Positions 25,678 to 34,675 of a DNA stretch of 64,000 bases are shown here, in pieces (the first letter of the stretch is position 1; each line of letters starts with the position of its first letter). The position numbers and the translations under genes were made by a program. The DNA is from Thermosporothrix hazakensis. GTDB taxonomy: Bacteria; Chloroflexota; Ktedonobacteria; Ktedonobacterales; Ktedonobacteraceae. Under the pieces are notes generated by a model that saw only the letters and a program-made list of their open reading frames with translations, was not told where the DNA came from and did no database searches. The DNA is taken from NCBI RefSeq assembly GCF_003253565.1, contig NZ_QKUF01000026.1, forward strand, positions 18,081-82,080. Reading direction: 5' to 3'.

Positions 25678-27657
25678 CTACCCCCTCATCACCACGTAGT
25701 ACAGGATGATCAACACAACACCTACCAGGATAATAAACGCATAGTTCCGCATGTAGCCGGTTTGTAGTGTGCGCAGCCCTGAACTGGTTCCCCGGAAGAC
25801 CCCGGCAATACCACGGCTGACGCCTTCCAGCGTGAAGTTTTCCAGCGCGGTAGTCAGACCGCGACCCAGAGCCAGAATCGGCTTCACAAGGATTGCATCC
25901 AGAAGCTCATCAACATAATACTTGTTGAAGAGCAACTGATAGAACGGGTTCCGCTTCTCTCTGTACGCATAGCCCTTGCGATAGATGGACCATGCCGCGC
26001 CAAAACCAATGGCAGCCGCGACCAGGCTCAGGATCACAGAGACCCATTCCATCCCTCCAGAGAGGTGCGGAGCTTCAACGCCGTGGAAGATTGGCTCAAG
26101 GAACTGTCCGAACGGAGACCAGAAGGGCATACCGATCAAGCCGCCAACTACCGAGAGAATACCGAGCAGGACCAAAGGCGTCGACATCACACCCGGCACT
26201 TCTCTGATCTCATAGTACGGAACAGGAGTGGCGTGGTGCCCCGGCTCCTCCTCTTCCTCCTCTTCTTCTTCATGGCGACGCACCACAGCCTGCTCGCCGC
26301 GATACGTTCCAGTGAAGACAATGAAGAACAGGCGGAACATATAGAAAGCCGTCAGCGCAGCCGTCAGCAGGGCAAGACCCCAGAGCACATAATAGACCGC
26401 GTTCCCGGTCGACATAGCCTGCGCGAACAGCGTGCTGAGAATCTCATCCTTACTCCAGAAGCCAGCGAACGGAGGCACACCACTGATCGCCAATGTCGCA
26501 ATCAGGAAGGTCCAGGCCGTGATAGGCATCCGCTTCCAGAGGCCGCCCATCTTGCGCATATCCTGCTCATGAGCAAGCGCGATAATCACCGCGCCCGCGC
26601 CCAGGAAGAGCAGCGCTTTAAAGAAGGCATGCGTCATCAGGTGGAAGATGCCCGCGCCATAGTTATGTACACTCTCGGCCATAAACATGTAGCCGAGCTG
26701 ACTGATTGTGGAGTACGCCAGCACCCGCTTGATATCCAGCTGGACCAGGGCAATCGTCGCGGCAAACAGCGCGGTCAGGCCACCAATAATGCCAACCACC
26801 AGTAGCGCAGTGGGAGCCAGTTCAAACAGCACATGCGTGCGAGCCACCAGATAGACACCGGCAGTAACCATCGTCGCAGCATGGATCAGGGCACTGACCG
26901 GAGTCGGGCCCTCCATTGCATCCGGCAACCACATATAGAGCGGCAACTGCGCCGACTTGGCCGCACAGGCCACAAAGAGCAGCAGACAGATCACGATAGC
27001 GGTAGTGCTACCCGCTGCCAGTTTCGCGGTATGGCTGAAGACCTCCTGATATTGCAGCGATCCGAAATTGCTGAAGATCAGGAACAGCGCAATCATCAGG
27101 CCGAAGTCACCAATAATATTGATGACGAATGCCTTGCGAGCCGCCGCGACAGGCGCGGGACGCTGATACCAGAAACCGATCAGCAAGAACGATGCCAGAC
27201 CGACCAACCCCCACCCGACAAGCAGGAACAGGAAGTTGTTCGCCAGGACCAGCAGCGCCATTGAGAAAATAAAGAAGTTCAGGTAGGCGAAGAAACGCCA
27301 GAAACCGGGATCATCTTTCATGTACCCGGCGGAATAGATGTGAATCAGCAGGCCAACCCCGGTGATCACCAGCATCATTACTGCCGTCAGGGGATCATAG
27401 AGAATGCCGAAGTCGACCTTGAATTCGGACGCGAGGCCAGAGGCCATCCACGTATAGTGAACGACGTCGCTCACCCGTTGATCTGGCGCGGTGCCGAGCA
27501 TCACCAGAAAGTTCAACCCGGCAGCCAGAAAGGAGATGCCACAGGCAGCCCAGGCCACCGTCTGGATCACGGCCCGCGAGAATACCTTGCCCAGCAACCC
27601 CAGAATGATAAAACCGAGCAGGGGAGGGAGCAACATCCATAAACCAAAATTCTGCAT
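25678..27657 (-). CDS. nuoL: NADH-quinone oxidoreductase subunit L
   Basis: Largest antiporter-like subunit of complex I, 659 residues, with the C-terminal lateral helix region. Landmarks are EGPTPVSALIHAATMVTAGVYL and KRVLAYSTISQLGYMF. A loop at about residue 466 holds nine consecutive glutamates followed by histidines, which is not standard. It is 11 bases from nuoK. Confidence 0.96.
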   Translation of the reverse strand: MQNFGLWMLLPPLLGFIILGLLGKVFSRAVIQTVAWAACGISFLAAGLNFLVMLGTAPDQRVSDVVHYTWMASGLASEFKVDFGILYDPLTAVMMLVITGVGLLIHIYSAGYMKDDPGFWRFFAYLNFFIFSMALLVLANNFLFLLVGWGLVGLASFLLIGFWYQRPAPVAAARKAFVINIIGDFGLMIALFLIFSNFGSLQYQEVFSHTAKLAAGSTTAIVICLLLFVACAAKSAQLPLYMWLPDAMEGPTPVSALIHAATMVTAGVYLVARTHVLFELAPTALLVVGIIGGLTALFAATIALVQLDIKRVLAYSTISQLGYMFMAESVHNYGAGIFHLMTHAFFKALLFLGAGAVIIALAHEQDMRKMGGLWKRMPITAWTFLIATLAISGVPPFAGFWSKDEILSTLFAQAMSTGNAVYYVLWGLALLTAALTAFYMFRLFFIVFTGTYRGEQAVVRRHEEEEEEEEEPGHHATPVPYYEIREVPGVMSTPLVLLGILSVVGGLIGMPFWSPFGQFLEPIFHGVEAPHLSGGMEWVSVILSLVAAAIGFGAAWSIYRKGYAYREKRNPFYQLLFNKYYVDELLDAILVKPILALGRGLTTALENFTLEGVSRGIAGVFRGTSSGLRTLQTGYMRNYAFIILVGVVLIILYYVVMRG

Positions 27658-27668
27658 ACTTCCCTCTC

Positions 27669-27995
27669 TTAGCCGCGCAACATATTCATCTCATCTACAT
27701 CGATGTTGCGGCGCGTGCGGAAGATGGTGACGATAATTGCCAGTCCCACCACGACCTCGGCTGCCGCGACGGTGAGCACAACAAACACAAACATCTGTCC
27801 ATCTGCCGAGTCAAGAAAACGTGAGAAAGCGAGAAAAGAGAGATTGACGGCATTCAGCATCAACTCAATCGACATAAAGACAATCAGCGGGTTGCGCCGA
27901 ATAATCACACCCAGCACCCCAATGGTGAACAGGACGGCGCTTACCACCAGATATGCCGACAATGGCGGCAAATTGACAACTGCTGGCATCAGCAT
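27669..27995 (-). CDS. nuoK: NADH-quinone oxidoreductase subunit K
   Basis: Small membrane subunit of complex I, 108 residues and three spans. The conserved glutamate is in VFMSIELMLNAVNLSFLAF, and a second acidic residue is in VLTVAAAEVVVGLAI. GGGAGGA precedes the ATG; nuoJ ends 6 bases upstream. Confidence 0.96.
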   Translation of the reverse strand: MLMPAVVNLPPLSAYLVVSAVLFTIGVLGVIIRRNPLIVFMSIELMLNAVNLSFLAFSRFLDSADGQMFVFVVLTVAAAEVVVGLAIIVTIFRTRRNIDVDEMNMLRG

Positions 27996-28001
27996 TCCTC
28001 C

Positions 28002-28538
28002 CTACGACGACCTGCGCCCGAAGACCAGAGCGCCAATGATCGCGACAACAATCAACAAACTGGTCACTTCAAAGGGGAAGGCAAAGCCATGAAAGAGCGC
28101 CAGACCAAAAGCCTGGATATCTCCCTGCTTCTGCACAACCTGTTGCAGACTCTCATGCTGAGTTTGCATGATGCTCCCCGATGAGACCTGTGAGTAGATC
28201 AGGTAACTCAAGGCGCCCACCAGAACGATGCCAAGCAGAATACCTGCATACCGCTGCCAGGAAAGACGATTCTTCTCCATCTCTTGTGTGTCCGGTGAGA
28301 GCATTGTCACTACAAAGAGGAAGAGAACCATGATCGCACCGGCATAAATGAGAATCTGCACCACGGCAATAAACATCGCCCCGAGCTGGAGATAGAACAT
28401 CGCCACAAAGAACAGCGTGAGAATCAGGCTGAGCGCGCTGTGTACCGCGTTCTTAAAAGCGATAACTCCTATGGCAGAAGCAATGCTGGCAAGCGCCAGC
28501 ACGCCGAACGCCAACATATTTGCTATATCAGGTGTCAT
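28002..28538 (-). CDS. nuoJ: NADH-quinone oxidoreductase subunit J
   Basis: Membrane subunit of complex I with about five spans, 178 residues. VQILIYAGAIMVLFLFVVTML is the family's pi-bulge helix region. ATG 28538 with GAGGAATTC upstream is chosen; the frame extends 33 bases further without a good binding site. Confidence 0.93.
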   Translation of the reverse strand: MTPDIANMLAFGVLALASIASAIGVIAFKNAVHSALSLILTLFFVAMFYLQLGAMFIAVVQILIYAGAIMVLFLFVVTMLSPDTQEMEKNRLSWQRYAGILLGIVLVGALSYLIYSQVSSGSIMQTQHESLQQVVQKQGDIQAFGLALFHGFAFPFEVTSLLIVVAIIGALVFGRRSS

Positions 28539-28614
28539 AACGAATTCCTCATCGAATCGAAGCCGAACCAAACGCTGACACGCTACCGCAGCCCGATACC
28601 GTGCCAGCCCTCAC

Positions 28615-29232
28615 TTACAGCGTCCGTCTGTCGGCGTCTTGCTCCTCGTCTTCTAGCAGGACAGGGCGCTCGGCTTTCAGGTTTCCCATACCGACCGCTG
28701 CCGCACTGGCCTGTGCACCATCAAAGACCAGATTTGCCTGAGGAACAGGCTGCTCTTCTGCCTCTGGCGGTGCGGGATCAGCCCACACGGCAGCGGAGCC
28801 GATCGTTGACTGTCCGACTGGCTCAAGCAACTGTTCCTTATGATAGATCATATCTTCCGGGTAATACGAAGCCAGCTTATATTCTTTTTCCAGGGTAATG
28901 GCGCCGGTCGGGCAGGCCGCCTGACAGTACCCGCAGAAGATACAGCGCAGCATATTCACATCGAACACCCGGGCATAGCGCTCACCCGGAGAGACGCGTT
29001 GTTCCTCGGTATTCTCCGCCGCCTCAATATAGATGGCATCTGCCGGGCAGGCACCAGCACACAGATAACAGCCAACACAGCGCTCAAGCCCATTCTCATA
29101 GCGATGGAGCACATGACGACCACGGAAACGCGCCGGCAGTTCACGCTCTACCTCTGGATACGAAACGGTGGTAGGCTTACGCACCATATTTTTGAGGGTT
29201 GTTGCCATCCCCTTGAGAATTTCCATTGACAT
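28615..29232 (-). CDS. nuoI: NADH-quinone oxidoreductase subunit I
   Basis: Peripheral subunit holding clusters N6a and N6b. Two ferredoxin motifs are intact: CVGCYLCAGACP and CIFCGYCQAACP. The 205 residues include an extra C-terminal tail rich in Pro and acidic residues. ATG 29232 follows AGGAGCATCTACA. The gap to nuoH (147 bases) is unusually large for this operon. Confidence 0.95.
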   Translation of the reverse strand: MSMEILKGMATTLKNMVRKPTTVSYPEVERELPARFRGRHVLHRYENGLERCVGCYLCAGACPADAIYIEAAENTEEQRVSPGERYARVFDVNMLRCIFCGYCQAACPTGAITLEKEYKLASYYPEDMIYHKEQLLEPVGQSTIGSAAVWADPAPPEAEEQPVPQANLVFDGAQASAAAVGMGNLKAERPVLLEDEEQDADRRTL

Positions 29233-29244
29233 TGTAGATGCTCC

Positions 29245-29349
29245 TATCACGCGGTCCGAGCCGCCCCTGCTTGCAACCTTTGATACCCCCGGAAACAGGC
29301 AGAGTGATGGCTCGGACGGTGTCTTTCATGCTTTCATATCACGCGATCC
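29245..29349. repeat. nuoI-nuoH gap with direct repeats and nested stem
   Basis: TATCACGCGGTCC (29245-29257) and TATCACGCGATCC (29337-29349) are near-identical direct repeats 92 bases apart. Between them GTCCGAGCC (29254-29262) pairs perfectly with GGCTCGGAC (29309-29317), with a smaller CCTG/CAGG stem inside. It could be a processed or regulatory structure in the nuo mRNA, or a relic of a small insertion. Confidence 0.5.
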
Positions 29350-29379
29350 ACTTCACACGGAACAAGGTGCGACGTGACG

Positions 29380-30618
29380 CTATACCTGCACAGGTGTTGT
29401 GTCTTTCTCAGTGGAGCCATTCGAGGGTGCAGAGGCCTCAAACTTCACCAGGCGCACGGTCGCAGGCAGTACCAACTTGCCTTTCTTGCTATCCTCCTCA
29501 AAGCGCAGCCCTTTGATAACCTCATATCGGCGCACCAGGAACAGCACAACAACAATCACCAGCAATCCGGCAATACCACTGACAAACCAGGGCAGATGAA
29601 GTGCAACCGTTGTCGCCGTAATCACCGCATTTAACGCGGCCAGCGGTAACAGAAACTGCCAGCCAAACATCATCAGGCGGTCATAGCGAATACGCGGCAG
29701 AGTTGCACGCAGCCACATGAAAATGAACAGGAAGAAAGCGACTTTGATAACGAAAAACACCACCGAAAGAATGGGCGCAATGTTTTCCAATCCGAAGAAG
29801 CTCCAACCACCAAAGAACAGGGTTGATGCCACAGCGCTGACTGTGATCATGTTGATGTATTCGGACATCTGATAGAGGCTCCAACGCAGCCCCGCATACT
29901 CGGTCAGATATCCAGCGGTCAGCTCTTGCTCCGCCTCTGGCAGGTCAAACGGGGCACGGTTCACCTCGGCAACACCCGCAATGGCATAGATCACAAAGCC
30001 AAGCGGCTGCGCTACCACAAACCAGATGCCCATATCACGCTGCATCTGCACAATACCGACCATGCTCAGCGTTCCAGAGAACATCAGAATGCCACCCAGC
30101 GCAAGCCCCATGCTGGTCTCATAGGAGACCATCTGTGCTGCACTGCGCAATGCGCCAAGCAGCGAGTAGCGGTTTCCCGACGACCAACCGCCGAGCACAA
30201 TGCCATAGACAGCTAACGACGACATGGCAAGCAGCCAGAGCAGGCCAATATTGACATCGCCGATAAAGGGGTCCCAGGGCCCCCGCTTGCTGACATCACC
30301 ACTCCAGGGCATGCCGATAGGGATCACTGCAAAAGCCGACAGCGCCACCACAATCGAGATCACCGGAGCCAGCATATAGATGAACTTCTTCGCCTGAGCT
30401 GGCACCAACTGTTCCTTAAACGCCATCTTGATCGCGTCTGCCAGCGGTTGGAACATACCGAAGGGGCCAGCGCGGTTCGGCCCCAGGCGCCCCTGCATGC
30501 GTGCCAGCACCACACGCTCGATCAGCGTCATGTAGGCAAAGATGGTCAGCAGGATAAAGATCAGGATGATGCTTTTAATGACCGAGGCCACGATTTCATT
30601 GTTCAGGAAATCAAGCAT
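29380..30618 (-). CDS. nuoH: NADH-quinone oxidoreductase subunit H
   Basis: Membrane subunit at the quinone-binding junction of complex I. 412 residues, eight or nine spans; GRLGPNRAGPFGMFQPLADAIK and the loop APFDLPEAEQEL with its conserved acids are present. ATG 30618 follows AAGGAGGCTGCTC and overlaps the end of nuoG by 8 bases. The C-terminal hydrophilic tail is longer than in E. coli. Confidence 0.95.
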   Translation of the reverse strand: MLDFLNNEIVASVIKSIILIFILLTIFAYMTLIERVVLARMQGRLGPNRAGPFGMFQPLADAIKMAFKEQLVPAQAKKFIYMLAPVISIVVALSAFAVIPIGMPWSGDVSKRGPWDPFIGDVNIGLLWLLAMSSLAVYGIVLGGWSSGNRYSLLGALRSAAQMVSYETSMGLALGGILMFSGTLSMVGIVQMQRDMGIWFVVAQPLGFVIYAIAGVAEVNRAPFDLPEAEQELTAGYLTEYAGLRWSLYQMSEYINMITVSAVASTLFFGGWSFFGLENIAPILSVVFFVIKVAFFLFIFMWLRATLPRIRYDRLMMFGWQFLLPLAALNAVITATTVALHLPWFVSGIAGLLVIVVVLFLVRRYEVIKGLRFEEDSKKGKLVLPATVRLVKFEASAPSNGSTEKDTTPVQV

Positions 30619-32785
30619 GAGCAGCCTCCTTTTCCTGCGTGCGCAGTCCCTGCATGCCCAGCTCTTCATAGGTCAGGCCGAGATAGAACGGGTTGCTATC
30701 GGCGATCTCCCGGAAGATCTCACGCGGGCCGGTGTAGTTCCACTGCGCCCCCAGTTTGTGCGCGACCGCCTGTAAGATCTCCCAGTCAGCCTTTGCCCCC
30801 GGCAGCGGACGCAGCGCCTTGCGAATCACCTGCACATGGTGATCGACATTGGTCATAGTGCCATCCTTCTCGGCAAACGTGACCGCCGGCAGCACCACAT
30901 CAGCCTGCTTTACCGTCTCGGTCAGCTCGATATCCTGCACAACCAGAAATTCCAGGCTCTGTGGCAGCGCATCCACATGGCGCAGTGGATTCGCACCCAT
31001 TACATAGAGCGCTTTCAGGCCAGTGCCATTCAGCATCTCCGAGTAGGTCATACCGATTTCAGGGGCGAGCTGATAGCCGGGCAGCGCATCAGGCAATACG
31101 CCCATATCGCGGGCGCCAAGCGAGTTCGCATCCTCAAAGAGCGGGCCCACCCCAGCACCGGGCTTATCGATATTGCCGGTCAGGAAAGCCAGCGCCTGTA
31201 GGTCGGTTGCTAGATTCTCCGCGCCCTCCTCCAGCGTTGCCATCTCGTCGTACAGCACGATCGCAGCTCGGGCATCAACCAGCTCGCTCGCTGTCGCCTG
31301 TAAGCGCTTGACAGCTTCCTCGCCGAAAGAGCGTTCCGCCTCTTCCAACTGCGAGGACTCGCGTAGAAGCTGGCTCGGGACATCTTCATAGCCCTCAACC
31401 TTCACGGCTCCGTGCTGCACAGCATATTTCAGTAGCAGCTTGGCGGCCAGGCCAGCACTCTTCTCAGGGATTGTAATCTTCGTGACCGCATAGAGCTCGT
31501 TCTTCTCGAAGCGATCCATCTCGGTCGGCTGATCGTTGATAATGATAATGCGCGTGCCGTTCCGCATCGCCTTCTTGAGGCGCAGATTGAGAATCGGCTG
31601 ACGCTGGTATGGATCGGAGGCTACCAGGATAATGTGCGACGCCTTTTCCATATCAGCGATACTATTGGTCATCATCCAGGGACGCCCGGTCAAACGATCA
31701 CGGGGACCCAGGAAATAGCCGTGATGGTGATCGACGTTCGGGGTACCCACAACCTCACGCAGCAGCTTCTGGAAAAGATAATTTTCTTCGTTTGTGGTTC
31801 GCGTTGAGCCAATGCCACCGATTGCCTTCGCGCCATGCGCATCGCCGATCTCTTTAAAGCGTTGTGCGATATAGAGCAGCGCATCTTCCCAGGAGGTCGG
31901 GGTCAGTTGGCCATTGCGTCGGATCAGCGGCGTGCGCAGGCGCTGCGGGTTATTGATAAACTCAAACCCCCAACGACCACGGTTACACAGCCAGCCATCA
32001 TCAATCGCGTCGTTGTTGCGCGAATACAGGCGAGTCACGCGGTCAACACGCACATCAACGCGGGCATTACACCCTACGCTGCAATTGTTACAGACACTTG
32101 GAATACGCTTCAATTCCCAGGGCCGCGCCTTAAAGCGATAGCTGGTCGCGGTCAGCGCCCCAACCGGGCACATCTCAACTGTGTTGCCCGAGAAGATCGA
32201 ATCGAAGGCATGTCCAGGGGCCGTACCGACCTCTGTACGGTAGCCTCGTTTGACCATTACGAGGCCATTGTCCATCGAGATCTCTGAACTGAAGCGCGTA
32301 CAGCGTTGACAGAGCACGCAGCGCTCGCGGTCAAGATTGATGTCCTTGCTGACAGGAATCGGCTTGGGATAATGGCGCTTATGCAGATCAAAGCGCGTGC
32401 TCCCCGGGCCATGACGCAAAGTGAAATCCTGCAAATCGCACTCGCCTGCCTTATCACAGATCGGGCAGTCCAGCGGGTGGTTAATCAACAGGAATTCCAA
32501 CGTGCCACGGCGCGCCTTCTGCACTTTCTCTGTCTTTGTATGAACAACCATACCCTCACTGACCGGTGTTGTACAGGCGGTCTGTGGAGGTTTGGGCATT
32601 CCCTCAACTTCGACAAAGCACATACGGCATGCACCCAGCGGCGGCATCTTGGGATGATAGCAATAAATCGGGATCTCGATGCCAGCCTTCTGAGCCGCAG
32701 CCCACACCAGCGTACCAGGAGGCACCTCAACGGGAATGCCATCAATGGTAAGGTGTACGAGTTCGTCTTTCTTCTCTTCTGACAT
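30611..32785 (-). CDS. nuoG: NADH-quinone oxidoreductase subunit G
   Basis: Large iron-sulfur subunit of complex I. N-terminal 2Fe-2S ligands in CYHPKMPPLGACRMC and a later TACTT, the N5-type HGPGSTR segment, and CVLCQRCTRF for a 4Fe-4S cluster; then a molybdopterin-oxidoreductase-like body with a CNNCSVGC motif (N7-type cluster). 724 residues, shorter than E. coli NuoG (about 900). ATG 32785. Confidence 0.95.
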   Translation of the reverse strand: MSEEKKDELVHLTIDGIPVEVPPGTLVWAAAQKAGIEIPIYCYHPKMPPLGACRMCFVEVEGMPKPPQTACTTPVSEGMVVHTKTEKVQKARRGTLEFLLINHPLDCPICDKAGECDLQDFTLRHGPGSTRFDLHKRHYPKPIPVSKDINLDRERCVLCQRCTRFSSEISMDNGLVMVKRGYRTEVGTAPGHAFDSIFSGNTVEMCPVGALTATSYRFKARPWELKRIPSVCNNCSVGCNARVDVRVDRVTRLYSRNNDAIDDGWLCNRGRWGFEFINNPQRLRTPLIRRNGQLTPTSWEDALLYIAQRFKEIGDAHGAKAIGGIGSTRTTNEENYLFQKLLREVVGTPNVDHHHGYFLGPRDRLTGRPWMMTNSIADMEKASHIILVASDPYQRQPILNLRLKKAMRNGTRIIIINDQPTEMDRFEKNELYAVTKITIPEKSAGLAAKLLLKYAVQHGAVKVEGYEDVPSQLLRESSQLEEAERSFGEEAVKRLQATASELVDARAAIVLYDEMATLEEGAENLATDLQALAFLTGNIDKPGAGVGPLFEDANSLGARDMGVLPDALPGYQLAPEIGMTYSEMLNGTGLKALYVMGANPLRHVDALPQSLEFLVVQDIELTETVKQADVVLPAVTFAEKDGTMTNVDHHVQVIRKALRPLPGAKADWEILQAVAHKLGAQWNYTGPREIFREIADSNPFYLGLTYEELGMQGLRTQEKEAAHA

Positions 32786-32852
32786 AATGTACTTCTACCT
32801 GTTCAGGCGGCTTCTTCGCCGTAAGATGTCAAACGAGCATACGTTTCAGGTT

Positions 32853-34145
32853 TTATACCAGCGCGGGCTGACTGCTTACCATACAGTGTCCGTGTTTGAC
32901 ATGATACTCAAACTCTTCGCGGAAGAGACGCACACCACTGGTAATCAAACTGGTCGCCGCGTCACCGAGCGGACAGAAGGACTTGCCACTGATGTTGCTA
33001 CAGATATCTGTCAGCAAATCGATATCCTTCATCTTGCCCTCGCCATGTTCCAGGCGTTCCAGAATCTGCGTGAGCCAGAATGTTCCCTCGCGACAGGGCG
33101 TACACTTGCCACAGGACTCATCGCGATAGAACTCAACCGCACGCAAAATAGCCCCGACAATACAGGTATCTTCGTTCAGCACGATGACGCCGCCCGAGCC
33201 AAGCATTGAGCCAGCCGCGGCAATCGACTCGTAATCGAGCGGAGTGTCCAGCTTATCAGGTCCCAGGAAGAAGGTCGACGAGCCACCAGGGATAATGGCC
33301 TTTACCGCTTTGTCTCCCAGGACACCGCCCCCGTACTGCTCATCATAGATCAGGGTGCGCATAGGAATACCAAGCGGCAGCTCATAGTTACCGGGCTTCT
33401 TCACATGACCACTGAGACAGAAGATACGCGTTCCTTTACTCTTCTCCGTGCCAAAGGATGCATAGTAGTCGGCTCCATGACGGATAATGGCAGGAACCGT
33501 ACAGAGAGTTTCGCAGTTATTGATCACGGTCGGGCCACCATAGAGGCCAACCGCAGCCGGGAAAGGCGGCTTGAGGCGAGGATATCCGCGCTTCCCTTCC
33601 AGTGACTCCATCAAAGCGCTCTCCTCACCGCAGATATAGGCACCGGCGCCCCGATGCACAATGATATCCACGCTGAAGTCAGAACCCAGAATATTCTTAC
33701 CGATCAGGCCGGCCTCATAGGCTTCTTTGACGGCTCTCTCGACCTGGCGGGCGGCCAGGGCCAGTTCACCGCGAATGTAGATAAATGCAGTCGAAATGCG
33801 ACAGGCATAGCTGGTAATCAGCACGCCTTCCACGAGCAAATGCGGGATCTTCTCCATCAGCATCCGGTCTTTGAACGTGCCCGGCTCACTCTCATCGCAA
33901 TTACAGCAGAGGTAGCGCGGTTTATCGTTCTTGGCCAGAAAGCTCCACTTCATGCCGGTAGGGAACCCCGCACCACCACGCCCCCGCAGCCCCGACTTCT
34001 TCACCTCTTCGATCAGTTGGTCGGGCTGATACTCACGCAGTGCCTTCGCCAGCGCCTCATATCCGCCATACTGGCGATAGACGTCCAGCGTATCAATGCC
34101 GGGAACATCAATATGTTTCGTTAGAAATTTTTCCATCTCTGGCAT
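32853..34145 (-). CDS. nuoF: NADH-quinone oxidoreductase subunit F
   Basis: NADH- and FMN-binding subunit, entry point for electrons. RGRGGAGFPTGMKW binds NADH/FMN, and ESCGKCTPCREGT supplies the N3 cluster ligands. 430 residues, normal length. GGGGAGGAA precedes the ATG; nuoE ends 17 bases upstream. Confidence 0.96.
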   Translation of the reverse strand: MPEMEKFLTKHIDVPGIDTLDVYRQYGGYEALAKALREYQPDQLIEEVKKSGLRGRGGAGFPTGMKWSFLAKNDKPRYLCCNCDESEPGTFKDRMLMEKIPHLLVEGVLITSYACRISTAFIYIRGELALAARQVERAVKEAYEAGLIGKNILGSDFSVDIIVHRGAGAYICGEESALMESLEGKRGYPRLKPPFPAAVGLYGGPTVINNCETLCTVPAIIRHGADYYASFGTEKSKGTRIFCLSGHVKKPGNYELPLGIPMRTLIYDEQYGGGVLGDKAVKAIIPGGSSTFFLGPDKLDTPLDYESIAAAGSMLGSGGVIVLNEDTCIVGAILRAVEFYRDESCGKCTPCREGTFWLTQILERLEHGEGKMKDIDLLTDICSNISGKSFCPLGDAATSLITSGVRLFREEFEYHVKHGHCMVSSQPALV

Positions 34146-34162
34146 GCTATCGGGTTCCTCCC

Positions 34163-34675
34163 CTACAACCGGGCTTCGGTTCTGGGCTCATATTTTTTTG
34201 CCTTTAACTCTTTGTCCAGTTCATCCAGCAATGCATCAGCATCATGGAGCGAGACATTTTCCACGAACTCGCCATTGACCTGCAACACAGGAGCGGTACC
34301 ACAGGACGCCAGACATTCCACCCCCTGCAAGGTATAGTTCCCATCAGGAGTCGTCTCGCCCGCCTTGATCCCGAGTCGCTGTTCCAGATGCTGCATGAGC
34401 TTATCGCAGCCGCGCAGATAGCAGGAGATGCTGGTACAGACCTTGATCACCTTCTTGCCGGGAGGCTGCTTATGATACATGGTGTAGAATGTCGCAACGC
34501 TCTCCACATCATCGGGCGTAATACCGATCACATCGGCGACCGCATCGATGCCCTCACGGGTAATATAGCCTTCTTCTTCCTGTGCGATATAGAGCGCGGG
34601 CAACACCGCCGAACGGGCAGCCGGATAGCGCTTCGCCAGCTCACGCATGCGCTGTTTGGCCTGTTCTGAAATCAT
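34163..34675 (-). CDS. nuoE: NADH-quinone oxidoreductase subunit E
   Basis: Thioredoxin-like subunit with the N1a 2Fe-2S cluster. The four ligand cysteines are in CTSISCYLRGC and ECLASCGTAP. 170 residues. The ATG overlaps the nuoD stop (ATGA), and GGGGAGG is 7 bases upstream. Confidence 0.95.
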   Translation of the reverse strand: MISEQAKQRMRELAKRYPAARSAVLPALYIAQEEEGYITREGIDAVADVIGITPDDVESVATFYTMYHKQPPGKKVIKVCTSISCYLRGCDKLMQHLEQRLGIKAGETTPDGNYTLQGVECLASCGTAPVLQVNGEFVENVSLHDADALLDELDKELKAKKYEPRTEARL

